This document shows, in pieces, positions 1 to 12,879 of a stretch of 64,000 bases of DNA. Source of the DNA: Musa acuminata AAA Group (Eukaryota > Streptophyta > Magnoliopsida > Zingiberales > Musaceae); contig NC_088331.1 in assembly GCF_036884655.1 (NCBI RefSeq), forward strand, positions 16,715,501-16,779,500, read 5' to 3'. Under the pieces are notes generated by a model. It was not told the origin of the DNA. It did no database searches and saw nothing but the letters and a program-made list of their open reading frames with translations. How positions within the stretch are numbered: position 1 is the first letter of the stretch; each line of letters opens with the position of its first letter. A program made the position numbers and the translations under genes.

Positions 1-1540
1 TGCATATTAAATCTCAAGTTTAATCACCATGCAAGCTAGCAAAAAATTTTGAGTTTTATACCATGTAAGTTAGCAATATTTAAGATGTTCAAGAATGCAA
101 CCCTTGCTTCTTGAAATATGCAAGTTTGTAAATTTTGCTAGGTGTGCAAGTTTAGTATATTTTGCTTCTTGAGATAGGCAAGATAGCAATTTTGGTGATG
201 TTCAATGTAGCAAGTTCTTTCTTCTCTTTTGAGAAGTGAGATTTTTGCTTTCTTTGCAATGCGCAAGTTAGCAATTTTTGCTTTCTTCTTATATTGTGCA
301 AGCTAGCATATTTTATCTCCCCCTTTGTCATTGTCAAAACGAAGGGAAGACTATTTACATCAATTTTCAAATTATGACAAAGGTAAGGTAACAAAGATGA
401 AAAATCAAGTCATAAATTTCAAACAATTTTTCATCATGAATATTTCATCATTGCATGCATTAAAATAATATCATGAGTGTTTCATGCATTTATATCATCA
501 CATGAAGAATATAAAAAATAACTTGGTGATGAGATATACTTCATAAATTCAAAGAATTTTACATAATAAAATTCAAGTCATAAACCTTAAAAGATGTCAT
601 GAGAGAACAATAAACGATCTTGATTCATGTATAATATCTCTCAAATCATTATGAATCATAAAAATTATAATTCTAAAAAATCATGATTCATTTGGACAAA
701 AAGATTATCGATTCATGCATTTGAATAAATATTTTTAAATCAACACTTCAACTCATCATGCATAATTTCAACATGTAAAATCATTAAACATGATACAATC
801 ATTTATTTTCCAAACATTTATCATTATTTTCAACTTATTCAATTTGTCAAATTAACACAATATCATGAGTATTTCATGATTTCAGACAATCACATGAAGG
901 GATAACAAGAAAAATTGGTGATGAGATATACAAATCATGAAGACAAATTGTGAATATTAAAAGACATATTATGATTCTTTTTAGATAACTCAAATAGTGA
1001 AAAGAAAGAATCATACTAAACAATCTTAATTTATAAAAAGAATACTCAAGTTATAATTATGAGAAATCAAGATAAAGCTCATTTAAATCATCAAATCAAG
1101 ATCATTTTCAAGAGATTCACAAAAGTAATACAAATAGATTCATTAATCTCCCTTTTAGAAAACTCAATAAAGTAGGAAAAAAGAAATCTTTCAAGGAGAA
1201 ACCTATCCTCTTTTTGTTTGTTTGTTTCATACAAGCATGCCTTTGTCCTTTTTTTTATGCCAAATGAAAATATATATTATCGTTTAAAACGAAAAGTGTA
1301 ACATTTCATCATGAATAACTTCAAAGTCTCATGTATAGTATAAAATCATCATGATTTCATAAGGTATTTTTAATCAAAATTATTTTGTTTATCATAAACA
1401 TGTAATTTTCATGGTTATTTTCAAAATTACTAGAATGATAAGCATGATTCCTAATTTTTGTATTTTCATTATTAAACATGTAATTTTTAAGAAAATTAAT
1501 TCTAAACTAAATTAAAAAAGAAAATGTATCATGAAAAGCA

Positions 1541-2500
1541 TCATGTAATTTTGAAATAAATTAAGGGGGTTTCAATTACCTCATCATCGAAAGCCATTAA
1601 GGAGTACTTTGCCACCTCGCCTTTGTTGATTTTCTCCTCGTCTTCAGAGGAGCTCGATTCATCCCAATTTGTGTTCTTCTTCTTACGTTCAAAGCAAGTA
1701 GTTACATTCTTTTTATTCTTTAATTTTTGTTTTATAAACTTTTTAAATTTATTAGTGAAAAATTCAAGTTCACCATCACTTGAGCTTATGCTCAAGTGGT
1801 CTTCGATTGTTCTTAGTTTGAAATCCTTCCTGTCCTTTGAAAGGTTGTTCTTGAGTTCTTTACGTGCATTGCACGTCATCTCATAGGTCATCAAAGACCT
1901 TATTAGTTCTTCAATCGGAAAGGTACTCAAATTTTTTTGATTCTTGAATTGCCGTTACTTTTGAATCCCAACTCTTATTAAGAGAATGCAAAATCTTGTT
2001 TATAAGTTCAAAATTCGAAAAACATTTGCCAAGAGCTTTTAAACCATTGATGACATCCGTAAAACGGGTGTACATGTCAACAATGGTTTCGCTAGGCTTC
2101 ATTCGAAAAAGTTTAAAATCATGTATTAAAAATTAACTTTAGAATCCTTAACTTTGCTAGTGCCTTCTATGTGATTTCAAGAGTGTGCCAAATGTCGAAA
2201 GCCGTTTCGCACATAGAAACCCAAATAAACTCATTTTTATCTAAAGTGTAAAATAAGGCATTCATGGCCTTTGTATTTAGAGAAAACATCTTATTCTCCA
2301 AATCATTCCAATTGTTCATTGGAAGAGAAGACATTTCAAATCCGTTTTTGACTATGTGCCATAAGTTCAAATCCAAAGAATGCAAGAAAACTTTCATTCG
2401 AGTTTTTCAATATGTGTAGTCCATCCCATTGAAAAGGGGAGGACAAATAAGAGAGTGACCCTCTTGAAAGCCGTAAAGAGTCATTTCTCTTGGGTGTTAA
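1541..2500 (-). pseudogene. broken copia gag of TE1
   Basis: Minus-strand pieces in several frames match the gag of TE6 (16406-17989) in order. They are the N-terminal W/L-rich segment ending in FDIWHTLE (2167-2397), the MKPSETI..MYTRFTDVINGL segment (1911-2102), and the segment from EELIRSLMTYEMTC to the acidic SSSSEDEE tail (1541-1930). Frame changes separate the pieces. The zinc knuckle that should lie in the last piece is reduced to TTCFERKKK, so it has lost its Cys/His pattern. No full-length product is possible. Confidence 0.85.
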
Positions 2501-2520
2501 ACCAACTAAGAAATAACGAG

Positions 2521-2532
2521 GCTCTGATACCA
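2521..2532 (-). other. primer-binding site of TE1 (tRNA-Met type)
   Basis: The complement reads TGGTATCAGAGC, two bases inside the LTR end at 2535. This is the usual plant primer-binding site complementary to initiator tRNA-Met. It fixes TE1 as minus-strand and 2535-4156 as its 5' LTR. Confidence 0.85.
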
Positions 2533-2534
2533 AT

Positions 2535-4156
2535 TGTTAGGATCAAGAGTCGGGGTCGGTACTAAATGGCGGGGGTGAATTAGTGCAGCGGTAAAAATTA
2601 CGTCTTCAAAAACTTCGTTCCGATAAAACTAGTTTCGTAAAGATGCTAACTTGAAATTGTATGGAAACATAGTGAAGGAGGAATTCAGTTTATAGTAAGG
2701 TAAATAGCAAGAATAAAACACAAACCAGATTTTAGAGTTGTTCGGTCGTCGTGATCTACATCCACTTTGCCGATTCCTCCTCCGTCGAGGCCACCGGCAT
2801 CCACTATTGATCTTCCTTTAATAGGCAAAGATCAACCTCCTTCTTACACCCCTCTTCTCCTTTTATCGGATTTAGGAGATAACCCTTACAAGCACTCACA
2901 CTCCTCTCTTACAGAATTATAAACTTAGAGTGGAGGAGGGAATTTATAAAGAGATTGCAGCAGCGTTTCTTCACTTTTGAGCTCTCAGTGCTTGTTGGTG
3001 TTAACCAAGGATGAGAGGGGTCTTTATAGGCTTCAAGTTGATTCAAACTTGGAGCCTAAAAACATCTCATCTCGGGTTTTCCGGGCACGAGCGATACCAC
3101 TACCTACGCTGGGCGGTACCACCGCCTAGTGTCAGTCTGACACTGACACTGTAATGGGCGGTACCACCATCCAGTCTGGTGGTACCACCACCTGGGGTGC
3201 TGTGCTGGGTGGTACCACCACCCAGATTGGCGATACCGCTACCTAGCACCCTGCCAAGGGTGGTACAACCGCCCAGACTGGTGGTACCATCGCCTAACAC
3301 AGTCTCGAAGACTGTGTTGCGATGGTGAGACTTCTTGGGGCATTGTTTGGGCCACTTATTAGGCCCAACACAGTACTTACATGGGCCTAGGTGACATATA
3401 ATTGGGTTAGCCCAAATCCAAACCCAATTATGTACTAACTATGATTCTTAAGATATTTGCTAAGTTAAACAAGTCCCTATCTCTTGGTTTCTTTCGGCGA
3501 ACTTCCAACGATCTTCCGACGAACTCTCGGTAATGTTCCGGCGGACTCCCAGCAAGCTCCTGGACTTGATGACGATCTTCTTGGCGAGTTTCGATGAGCT
3601 TCTCTGGCAAGTTCCAAGACTTCTCGGCTGGTTCCAACAGAACTTCCGACAAACATCCGGACTTCCAACGAACTCTCGAACTCCCAACAAAATCACGTCC
3701 TTAACTCCGAGACTTTATTTTGCTTCATGCCTTGCTATCGTAGTTAATCCTGCATATGTAAAACACACTTCGATCTAGACAATTAATACTAAGCATTAAT
3801 CATATAGTCCGGCATGTCCTTGGTCCCTCGACGCTTCGTCCGATTCTTCGGCATATCGTCCTCCCTTACGGCCTATTGCCTAATTGGCCAGTTGACTCTA
3901 CAACTCCGATATTCTTGGCACAATATCCGCTCTTCTTGGCCCGATGTCCGAATCCATGGCCTGAAGCCTTCTGTCGATACGTCGACCGATCCTCCGGCTC
4001 GACGTCCAATCTTCTAACATGTTTTCCCCCAACACAACATGATTCTTCCTACTTTAATTGTCTCATTCTGATCGAAGCATCCTGCATCACTCAAAATGTA
4101 GATTAAATCATAAACAATTATCAATTGGTTTCATCATCAAAATATAAGATTCAATA
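2535..4156 (-). repeat. 5' LTR of TE1, family A
   Basis: The left end is TGTTAGGATC (complement of the LTR 3' end) and the right end GATTCAATA (complement of the LTR 5' start, altered from TGTTG to TATTG). Inside are the GGTGGTACCACC-rich U3 block (about 3080-3310), a TATA-like TTTATAGG complement near 3023, and the block beginning ACCTACATCC near 2755 shared by all family A LTRs. Length is 1622 bases. Confidence 0.85.
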
Positions 4157-4477
4157 GGGCTTTATGCAAGATTCTAGTTCAATCCTAAATAATCCCATTA
4201 TAAAACCATTAAAAGAATTTTTAGATACCTAAATAGAACTCCTAATATGGTATTATAATATCTTAAATCTAAAAATTTTAATTTGATTGCTTATGTTAAT
4301 GCTAACTTTGTAGGATGTAGAATAGATAGAAAAAGTACATTTGGAACTTGTCAGTTTCTAGGCCATGTACTTGTTTCTTAGTCTTCTAGGAAGCAAAACT
4401 CTATTGCATTATTCACAATCGAAGCTAAATATGTTGCGGGTAGGTGCATATTATGCGCAGATAATTTGGATAAAAAA
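4157..4477 (+). pseudogene. copia RT/RNase H fragment
   Basis: The plus strand encodes, with frame damage, the end of reverse transcriptase and the start of Ty1/copia RNase H. The stretch near 4279-4440 reads LIAYVNANFVGCRIDRKSTFGTC, aligning with 45610-45690 of TE9. An in-frame TAG near 4380 falls at the same codon as the TAG at 45711 in TE9. The fragment is cut on the left by TE1 and on the right by the TE2 LTR. It is the remains of a still older element. Confidence 0.8.
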
Positions 4478-4982
4478 TGTTAGGATCAGTATGACACTAA
4501 AAGAGGGGGGGGGTGAATTAGTGCTTATAAAAATATCGGTTTTGAAAATCTTCAAATGATGAAAACTCGTATCAGAAAGATGTTAACTTAAAAGCGTATG
4601 GAAGTATAGTGAGTAATTAAAGTAGTTTGCAATGAAAGTAAAGAGCTTAAAGTAAATGTAAATCGAGTTTTATAGTGGTTCGATCGTCGTGACCTACATC
4701 TACTCTCGATTCCTCTTCCGACAAGGCCAATGACATCCATTAATGGTCTTTCTTCAATAGGCGAAGACCAACTATCCTTACAACTCTATTCTCCTTTTGA
4801 TAGGCTCAGGAGAGAACCTTTCACCACCACTTACTCCTCTATTAAACAAAAATCAACACTTAAACTAGAGGAGGAGAACTCTCATAAGATTACAATGGAA
4901 TTTTTCTTTGTTTTTGTTTTTAGTTCTTATGTCTCTGAGCAGGGATGAGGGGGGTATTTATAGGCCCCAAATGTATTCAAAT
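4478..4982 (-). repeat. 3' LTR of TE2, first piece
   Basis: It begins TGTTAGGATCA followed by a nine-G run (complement of the poly-C tract near LTR 3' ends). It ends where solo LTR TE3 begins; 4978-4982 CAAAT is the duplicated target. The remaining LTR pieces are 6396-6410 and 24669-25400. Confidence 0.85.
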
Positions 4983-6390
4983 TGTTGAATCTCGTATTTT
5001 GATGATAAAACTACTTAATATATGTTTATGATTTAATCTGCATTTTGAGTGACGTAGGATGCTTCGATCAAGATGAGACAATTAAAGTAGGAAAATCATG
5101 TTGTACCGGAGGAACATGTCAGAAGATTGGACGTCAGGCCGGTGGATCGGTCGACGTATTGACAGAAGGCTTTGGGCCGTGGACTTGGGCATCGGGCCAA
5201 GAAGAGCGGGTATTGTGCCAAGGATATCGGAGTTGCAGAGTCAATTGGCCGATTGGGCAATAGGCTGCAGGAAAGGACGATGCGCCGAAGAATCGGACGA
5301 AACATCGAGGGACCAATGACATGTCGGACAACTTGGTTAATTGCTTAGGGTTAATTGTCTCAATCGAAGTTTTGTTTTAAGTGTGTAGGATTAACTACGA
5401 TGAAAGTAAGATATGCAGCAGGAGTTGCGCCGGAGTCAAGAAAATGATCACGTTGGGAGTTCGAGAGTTCGACGGAAGTTCAGATAGTCGTCGGAGGTTC
5501 TACGGGAACAAATCCGAGAAGTCCATGAGCTTGCCAAAGAAGCTCATCGGAACTCGCCAAGTGGATCGTCGCAAGTCCAGGAGTTTGCCGGAAGTCCATA
5601 GGAGCATCACCGAGGGTTCATCGGATGATCGACGGAAGTTCGCCGGAAGCTCGCCGGAAGAAGCGATTGACGCACCGGAGCAAGTTGCAGTAAATATCTT
5701 AGGAAAAATCGTAGTTAGCACAATGATTAAGTTGGAAATGGGAGGTGATCCCATTAACTTAATCTTCGGGCAATTGGGCCCCTGAAAAAACCCAAATTGG
5801 GCCGAATGGATCAACCCATTCGGACCCTGATTTCTGCCAGGCGGTGGCACCGCCTGAGCTCAGTCTTCGAGCTCTGGTAGGAGGTGCAACCGCCCCTGAC
5901 ATCTTATCCTTACTACAAATCTCCTCAAAAGCTTACTGCTTTCTGCGCATATACGATCAGGTTTCAAGCTTTGCACTTTCCGAATCGACGTTTAGACGTA
6001 AATTAGTTTTATCGTACGATCATCATATTTCAGTTTGCATTTATGTTTTGATTTCTATCATAACTGCAAGCTGCCTTTATATCCTTGCTTTAACTGCATC
6101 TCTCTTAATCAAGTGATTTACGAATCAGCATTTAGATGTAAATTAGTTTTTTCGTACGAATATCATATTTCAGTTTGCGCCTACTATCTGATTTGAACGA
6201 TAACTGCAAATTGCACTTATATCTTTGCTGCATCTCACTCAATCAAAAGTTAAAGTGATTTACGAATCGGCTTTCCTACCGAAATCACTTTTATCGAACG
6301 AACGCGATTTTTATTGTAGAAGGTTTTCCGCTACACTAATTCACCCCACCCCCCCCCCCCCCCCCCCTCTTAGTTCTCTTGATCCTAACA
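4983..6390 (+). mobile_element. TE3: solo LTR
   Basis: It starts TGTTGAATCTCG and ends GATCCTAACA, flanked by the direct repeat CAAAT at 4978-4982 and 6391-6395. It contains no primer site, gag or pol, so it is a solo LTR left by recombination between the two LTRs of a full element. It carries the long head module (GTGACGTAGGATGCTTCGATC near 5050), the GTTGGGAGTTCGAGAG module near 5452, little of the U3 repeat, and a run of about 20 C near 6348-6367 just before the end. Length is 1408 bases. Confidence 0.92.
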
Positions 6391-6410
6391 CAAATTTGGA
6401 GCCTAAAAGG

Positions 6411-7969
6411 TGTTAAATCTCATATTTTGATGATAAAATCAATTGATAGTGTTTATGATTTGATTTACTTTTTGAGTGACGTAGGAAGCTTCGATCAAGG
6501 AGAGACAATTAAAGCAGGAAGAACCATGTTGGGCTGAAGTGGAACATCTCAGAAGATTGGACGTCGAGCTGGAGGATCGATCGATGTATCAACAGAAGGC
6601 CTCAGGCCATGGGATCGGGCATCAGGCCAAGAAGAGTGGAAATTGCACTAAGGAAATCAGAGTTATAGAGGTCAACTAACCGATTGGGCAAAAGGCCGCA
6701 AGAGAGGACGATGCGCCGAAGAATCAAACGAGGTGTCGATGAACCAATAACATGCCGGACAACATTTGATTAGCTTTGAAATAATTGTCTAGATCGAAGT
6801 AGGTTTTAAGTATGCAGGATTAACTATGATAATGATCAAGGTACAAAGCAAAATGAAGTCCCAGAGTCAAGAACGAGATTTCATTGGGAGTTTGAGAGTT
6901 CGTCGGAAGTTCGAACGTTCGAGGGAAGTTCTGTCAGAATTGACCAAGAAGTCTTGGAGCTTGCCAAAGAAATTCATCGGAACTCACAAAGAAGATCATC
7001 ATGAAGTTCAGGAGCTTGCCGGGAGTCTATTAGAACATTACCGAGAGATCATTAGAAGTTCGCCGGAAGAAACCTAGACTTACTCGACTTATTTAGCTTA
7101 GTGTATGCCTTAAAATTCGTAGTTAGCTTATAATTGGGTTGGAATTAAGCCAACTCAATTATGAGTCAATTGGGCCTAAGTTTGGGCTGTGTTGGGCCAA
7201 GTGAAAAGCCCAAACAATAACCCAATAGGTAGAACCATCATGGCACAGTCTCCGAGACTATGTCAGGCGATGGTATCGCCCAGACATAGTGTCAGCCAGT
7301 GGTATCACCAGTCTGGGTGGTGGTATCGCCTAGACATAGTCTTCTAGGTGGTAGTATCGCGAGACTAGGAGGTGGTACCGCCTAATGTTAGTGCTGCAGG
7401 CAATGGTACTACCGATCACAAGCGATGGTACCGCTAGTACTCTATAAACTAGGATGAGATACTTTTAGGCTCCAAGATTGAATCCATTTGATGCCTATAA
7501 ATATCCCTCTCATCCCTGGTTAACATACACAAGCACAGAAAATTTAAAAGTGGAAAAATGCTATAGTAATCACTTGAGAGAACCCCTCCTCGAATTCTAA
7601 GTTTAGAATTCTATTTAGAGAGGAGTAAGTGCTCATAAAATACTATCTCCTAAACTTGTGAAAAGGAGAAGAGGGGTCTAAAAAGGTAGTTGGTTTTCAC
7701 CCATTGAAGGAAGACTGGTAGTGGAAGCCGGTGGCCTTGAGTGAAGAAGAATCGAGAGTGGATGTAGGTCACGATGACCGAACCATTATAAAATCGATTT
7801 GTTGCCTTTTACTTTGCCGTTTACTGTTGCTGCAAATCATTTTACTTGCTTACTGCTCTACTTCCTCATTACATGCTTACGAAAGTATTTTTTAAGTTAA
7901 CATCTTTCTGATCGATTATCAACGAACAAATATTTTCTGAAATCAATATTTTTATCCATTGCACTAATT
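6411..7969 (+). repeat. 5' LTR of TE4 (3' end missing)
   Basis: Family A LTR: head module with TCGATCAAGGAGAGACAATTAAAGC near 6490, U3 block with GATGGTATCGCC-type motifs at 7230-7440, TATA-like CTATAAATATCC near 7494, then AGTGGATGTAGGTCACGATGACCG near 7767. Homology stops after GCACTAATT near 7969, about 40 bases short of the expected TAACA end. Confidence 0.85.
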
Positions 7970-9837
7970 TTCTGAAATCATACTTAATTAGTTTATATTT
8001 TAAAATTATGCATGATAATTCTTGTGATTTATATATTATCGATCTTTGCCATAATAAAAGTTCTTTTTTAGTTTTAAACATTGATGCATTTTTTATTCGG
8101 CATAAAAATTTGGGTATGCTTATATGAAATTAATCATATGAATTGAAACACTAAAAAGAGGAAAGCTTTCTCTTTGAAAAATTTCTTTTTCTCTACTTTA
8201 TCGATTTTCAAAAAAGAGATTAATGAATCTATTTATGATATTTTTAATGAATCTTTTGAAAAGTGATTTTGATAATTTGATGATTTGAAATTGAACGAGG
8301 AACAATTTGATTTATAATTAGGTATGCTAAATCTTCCAAATGTATGAATTCCTTTTTTAGATTTCTAGATTCTTCGTAACTTGAATTTTCTTTTTAAATC
8401 GAGATCATCTTTCTATTTGCAAAAGAAGAACCTTGATTCATGGGTTTTTGGATTAATGACTTAATTAATTCTTTTGAATCCTTATTCCTTCTATTTACAA
8501 GAAAAGAGATTTGATTTATGAAGTTTTATTTATGGATTTTTTTATCTAATGGTCATTTCCCATGAATTCTTCCTCACTCTTCTCACAAAAGAAGAATTCT
8601 TATTCATGGACTTTTAGTATGTGATGATCATTTGCAAGAATAGGGATTTGATTTTGTATGGACATCTTGATACTTTTAATGAATCCTTCCTCTTTGCTAA
8701 AATAGAAGTTTGATTCAATGAAACTCATTTATTATGGATTTCACTTGGTTCAAATCTTTTCATGAATTCTCCTTTTTGTTGATGACAAAGGGAGAGAAAA
8801 TAAATGATAGAATGTTTGATACCAACCATCATGAAGTGATAAATGCTTAAAAATATTGATTTAATGTTTGGTATCATGAATGATTTAGTAGGAGAAATGA
8901 TGAATATTCAGTATCATGATCAAAATGTTGATTTAATGCATGAAGTGATAAATGCTTAAAAATTTTAATGTCTTAGCATCATGAATATCATGCCCAACGT
9001 GATAATGATGATGACTTGGTATTTCTTACAAGAACACTTTATGAGTTAAGATTTATTTTCTTTATCCAAATCATGATCTTGATTTCTTGATATTTGATAC
9101 ATGAAATTTTTCTATAAATCAAGACCTTGTTTTTGAACTCCCATGTTTCTTTTTGTTATTTGCTAAAAGGAAAAAAGAATTACAACATTGTAATTTTTCC
9201 TTCTATTTGACAATGACATAGGGGGAGCAAATCTTGCTAGCTTACTATCTTGTATTCTTTTTCAAAAACTTACTAGCCTTTGTACTTCAAAGAGAAGTAA
9301 CACTTGCCAAATTGCTAGCTTGCATATTATAAAATGATGTAAAATTTTCCTAAATTGCGCTTTGCAAAGAAAACAAAAAAAATTTGTACTTCTCAAAAGA
9401 GAAAAACATTCTATCTTACACATTCAATGGGAGTTTGCTAGCTTGCTAGCTAGCTTGCATACTTCAAGAAGAAGGAAAAAGTTGCTAGCTTGCATATTTC
9501 AAGTAGTTGCTAAAACTTGCTATCTAGCATAAATCAAAAGATATAAAAATTTTGTAAAAAACTTGCTAGCTTGCATGATGATAAAACTTGAAATTATACA
9601 ATGATTTAAAATTTTATATCAAAAGCTTGTATAATTGCACTTCTCCTTTTAGTTGATGACAAAGGAGGAGAAGTTATGTTGATGATATTCATATAATGTG
9701 TTGCAAATATTCATGACAAAATATTGCTTTGACTTGAATTCAATTTGAATTCAAGATTCTATCAATATGGCATATTGATAGGGGGAGTTAAGGTTAACTC
9801 CGTCGTCAATTGATTATTATCATAAAAAAAGGGAGAT
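7970..9837 (+). other. TE4 internal 3' non-coding region
   Basis: This AT-rich DNA has no coding capacity. It holds purine-tract-like motifs (GATGACAAAGGGAGAG near 8782, GATGACAAAGGAGGAG near 9655), dense GCTAGC motifs (9225-9580), the hairpin GGAGTTAAGGTTAACTCC (9784-9801), and the final polypurine tract AAAAAAAGGGAGAT (9824-9837) abutting the 3' LTR. The same order recurs in TE6, TE7 and TE10. Confidence 0.8.
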
Positions 9838-10698
9838 TATTGAATCTCAGATTTTAATGATGAAACTAATTGATAGTGTTTATGATTTGATCTGTGTTTT
9901 GAGTGATGTAGGAAGCTTTGATCAGGGAGAGATAATTAAAGCAAGAAGAATCGTATTGGGTCGGAGTGGAATATGCCAGAAGATTAGACGTCGAACTAAA
10001 GGATAGGTCGACGTATCAACAGAAGGCCTCGGGCCATGGGATCGGGCATCAGGCCAAGAAGAGTAAAAATTATGTTAAGGAAATTAGAGTTGCAGAGGTC
10101 AACTGGTCGATTGGGCAATAGGCAGCAAGAGAGGATGATGCGCCGATGAATCGGATGAGGCGTCGATGAACCAATGACATGCGGGACAACATTTGATTAA
10201 CTTTGTAATAATTGTCTAGATTGAAGTAGGTTTTAAGTGTGCAGGATTAATTACGATAACGATCAAGGCATAATGCAAATGAAGTCCCAGAGTCAAGAAC
10301 GAGATTTTGTTGGGAGTTCGAGAGTTCATCGGAAGTCCGGACGTTCATCGGAAGTTCTGCCAGAATTGACCGAGAAGTCCAGGAGCTTGCTAAAGAAGCT
10401 TATCGGAACTCACCAAGAAGATCATCATGAAGTCTAGGAGCTTGTTAGGAGTCCGCTGGAACATTGCCGAGAGATCATCAAAAGTTCGTCGGAAACTCGC
10501 TGGAAAAAACCTAGACTTACCGAACTTATTTAGCTTAGTGTATGCCTTAAAATTCGTAGTTAGTGCATAATTGAGTTAGAATTGGGCCAACTCAATTAGG
10601 GGCCAATTGGGCCCAAGTTTTGGCTATGTTGGGCCAAGTGAAAGGCCCAAACAATGACCCAACAGGTGGAATCGTCATGACATAGTCTCTGGGACTAT
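9838..10698 (+). repeat. 3' LTR of TE4, first piece
   Basis: It starts TATTGAATCTCAG, one base off the usual TGTTGAATC, directly after the polypurine tract. It is interrupted at 10698 by TE5 after GGGACTAT and resumes at 24003. Confidence 0.88.
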
Positions 10699-11389
10699 TG
10701 TCACGCCCCTCAAAATATCGATGATTTTAAAATTTTCATCACAAACCAATCCAGGATCCAAACTAACATTTGAGGACACTGAAAAACATTCTATCAAATT
10801 CACATCTATAAAACCTGTGCAGTTTATAATCATATATCACATCACTCGATAATTCACATTTATAGCAACCCAAGCCAACTTGAAAAATATGAACAACATT
10901 TATAAATCCACAAGCTAAATAAATTATACAATCAAAACTCAAACTATTCACCACAAGTTCATATAATCATAAATTAGACTTAACATTCTAAAATTTCAAA
11001 TAAGAGAGATCTTCTAACACTTTTACACAGTATATCCATTTCGATTCATCGACAACATTTCATTTTATACAAAATATGCTTATACAACAATAACATAATA
11101 ACCAACAAGACTTGCCCATAATTCTGAATAGCTCTCCACTGCCTCAGCCCAATTCAAAACATCTCAAAAAGTAACAACGACCTAAAAGATTTACATAACA
11201 ACGGAGTGAGCTAAAAACAGCTTAGCAAGTGACAAAGCATATTCAGAACAAAAGGAACGGTTTCAAATAAGTAAGATTTCATAATGCAAGGCAGAATATA
11301 AGAATTCTCAAGGATACCATCTCATTAGATACAAAATCATGTGTCATGTCATTCAAAACCTATTTGGTTCATAACAGATGGAGCATAGA

Positions 11390-11590
11390 GTAATTGGAGC
11401 ATATCAATAGCGTATGAAATGTTCCGGAGCATATCAACTATATATGGAACATTTTGAAGTATAATAATAGCAAATGAAATATTTCGGAGCATATCAAAGG
11501 CGTATGAAATGTTTCGGAGCATACCAATGATAAATGAAACATTTCAGAACATATCAATGGCGTATGGACCATTTTGGAGCATTTCAAAGA
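11390..11590. repeat. short tandem array, about 30-base unit
   Basis: About six diverged units on the pattern GGAGCATATCAATGGCGTATGAAATGTTTC follow one another inside TE5. Unit edges are blurred by substitutions. No coding role is seen. Confidence 0.75.
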
Positions 11591-12879
11591 ACGAATACGA
11601 AACATAAGCTCAAACATCGAATCGACATTGCATTCATTTCATTCTTATCTAAAGCATGTATAGAAATACATAACCAAAGCTCTGGATACCATATCAAACA
11701 TACAGAAGGTGAAGTGGGACCATAACATAATATGGTACATCCATTTCTGAATGACTACCAAACATAAGTCTCCCACGTCTAGGAGGTCTCCCACGTCTGG
11801 GAGCTCCATCCACCCACATCTGAGTGAAGTCATAAGGGCCGGCAGAGCATCAGTGGCTCTATGCATAACTCCCTTCACCATTTCTGGCAAAGGTTCACAA
11901 TATCCCACAAACACCAGAGTACAAAAGGATAGTATGAACAATGAATAGCACATATCGGAAGCACACACAGAACAACAAAACGTACATGTGCCTTTACGAG
12001 TCAATACGAAGTAAGCAATAATCCTTCATTATTGTATTCAGATTTGAAAGGAAATGAAAGCAAGAGCATTCAAGGATTCCAAGCAATGACATATAACTCA
12101 ATTCAAATAAGAAGGTTCGATATACATGTGCCTAAGTCCAAAGGAATGAAACTAGAATAGGCACATATCAAAAGCAAATGCGGAACAATGGGATATACAT
12201 GTGCCTATATGAGTTAATACGATATAGCATAAACGTTACACAATAGTTTTTAAGAATGCAAATAATTTTAAGGACAAGAGCATACAAGAGTTCAAAGCAA
12301 TAATATAAAGCTCAATTGAATAAGAAAGCTAAAGGATATCAATTTCCAAAGGAATGAAACCAGAATATGCGAAATCGACCAAAGCTCGATTTCTGGTAGA
12401 ATTCAAGAGGCACAATGAACAAATGATTCAAACTATCAATTGTGCTCCAATATACTCAATAAAGCTATCAAAAGAAAGGTTTATGAGTCTATATTCCGAT
12501 CAAATAAGTTTTGTCCAAATCAAAGATCAATACATAAAGTTATAATCATAACAAGGTAGAAAGGTCAGAATCTCAGAAGTTGCACAGATTCGGATCGATA
12601 TGTCTAAACAAGAGATATATCAAATGCAAGGCTAGAACAATTCAAAGTTCCTCATATTCAAATCAAATGTAGAGATAAAATTGCAGTAAGGAAAGATCAA
12701 GACACTTACAATAGGAAAGATTAGAAAGCTTGCAATAGGAAGGATCGGAACACTTGCAATAGAAAAGATAAAAACACTTGCATGAGGAAGATCATAATAC
12801 TTGTAATAAGAAAAATTAGAACAATTACAGGAGAAACGATCGGAAAACTTGCCTTTTGAAGATTTTGATCCAAAGATTT

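Larger units (their letters stand above)
1..4156 (-). mobile_element. TE1: 5' half of a Sirevirus-type Ty1/copia element
   Basis: Read on the minus strand the order is LTR (4156 to 2535), primer-binding site, broken gag (about 2500 to 1541), then AT-rich non-coding DNA running off the window at base 1. The left 300 bases carry repeated GCTAGC-type motifs and the complement of GACAAAGGGGGAG, which elsewhere in this window sit near the 3' ends of related elements. Pol is therefore missing between gag and the 3' non-coding region. The lineage call rests on the gag type, the tRNA-Met primer site and several purine-tract-like motifs, which are known Sirevirus traits. The right flank is a copia pol scrap. 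Confidence 0.8.
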
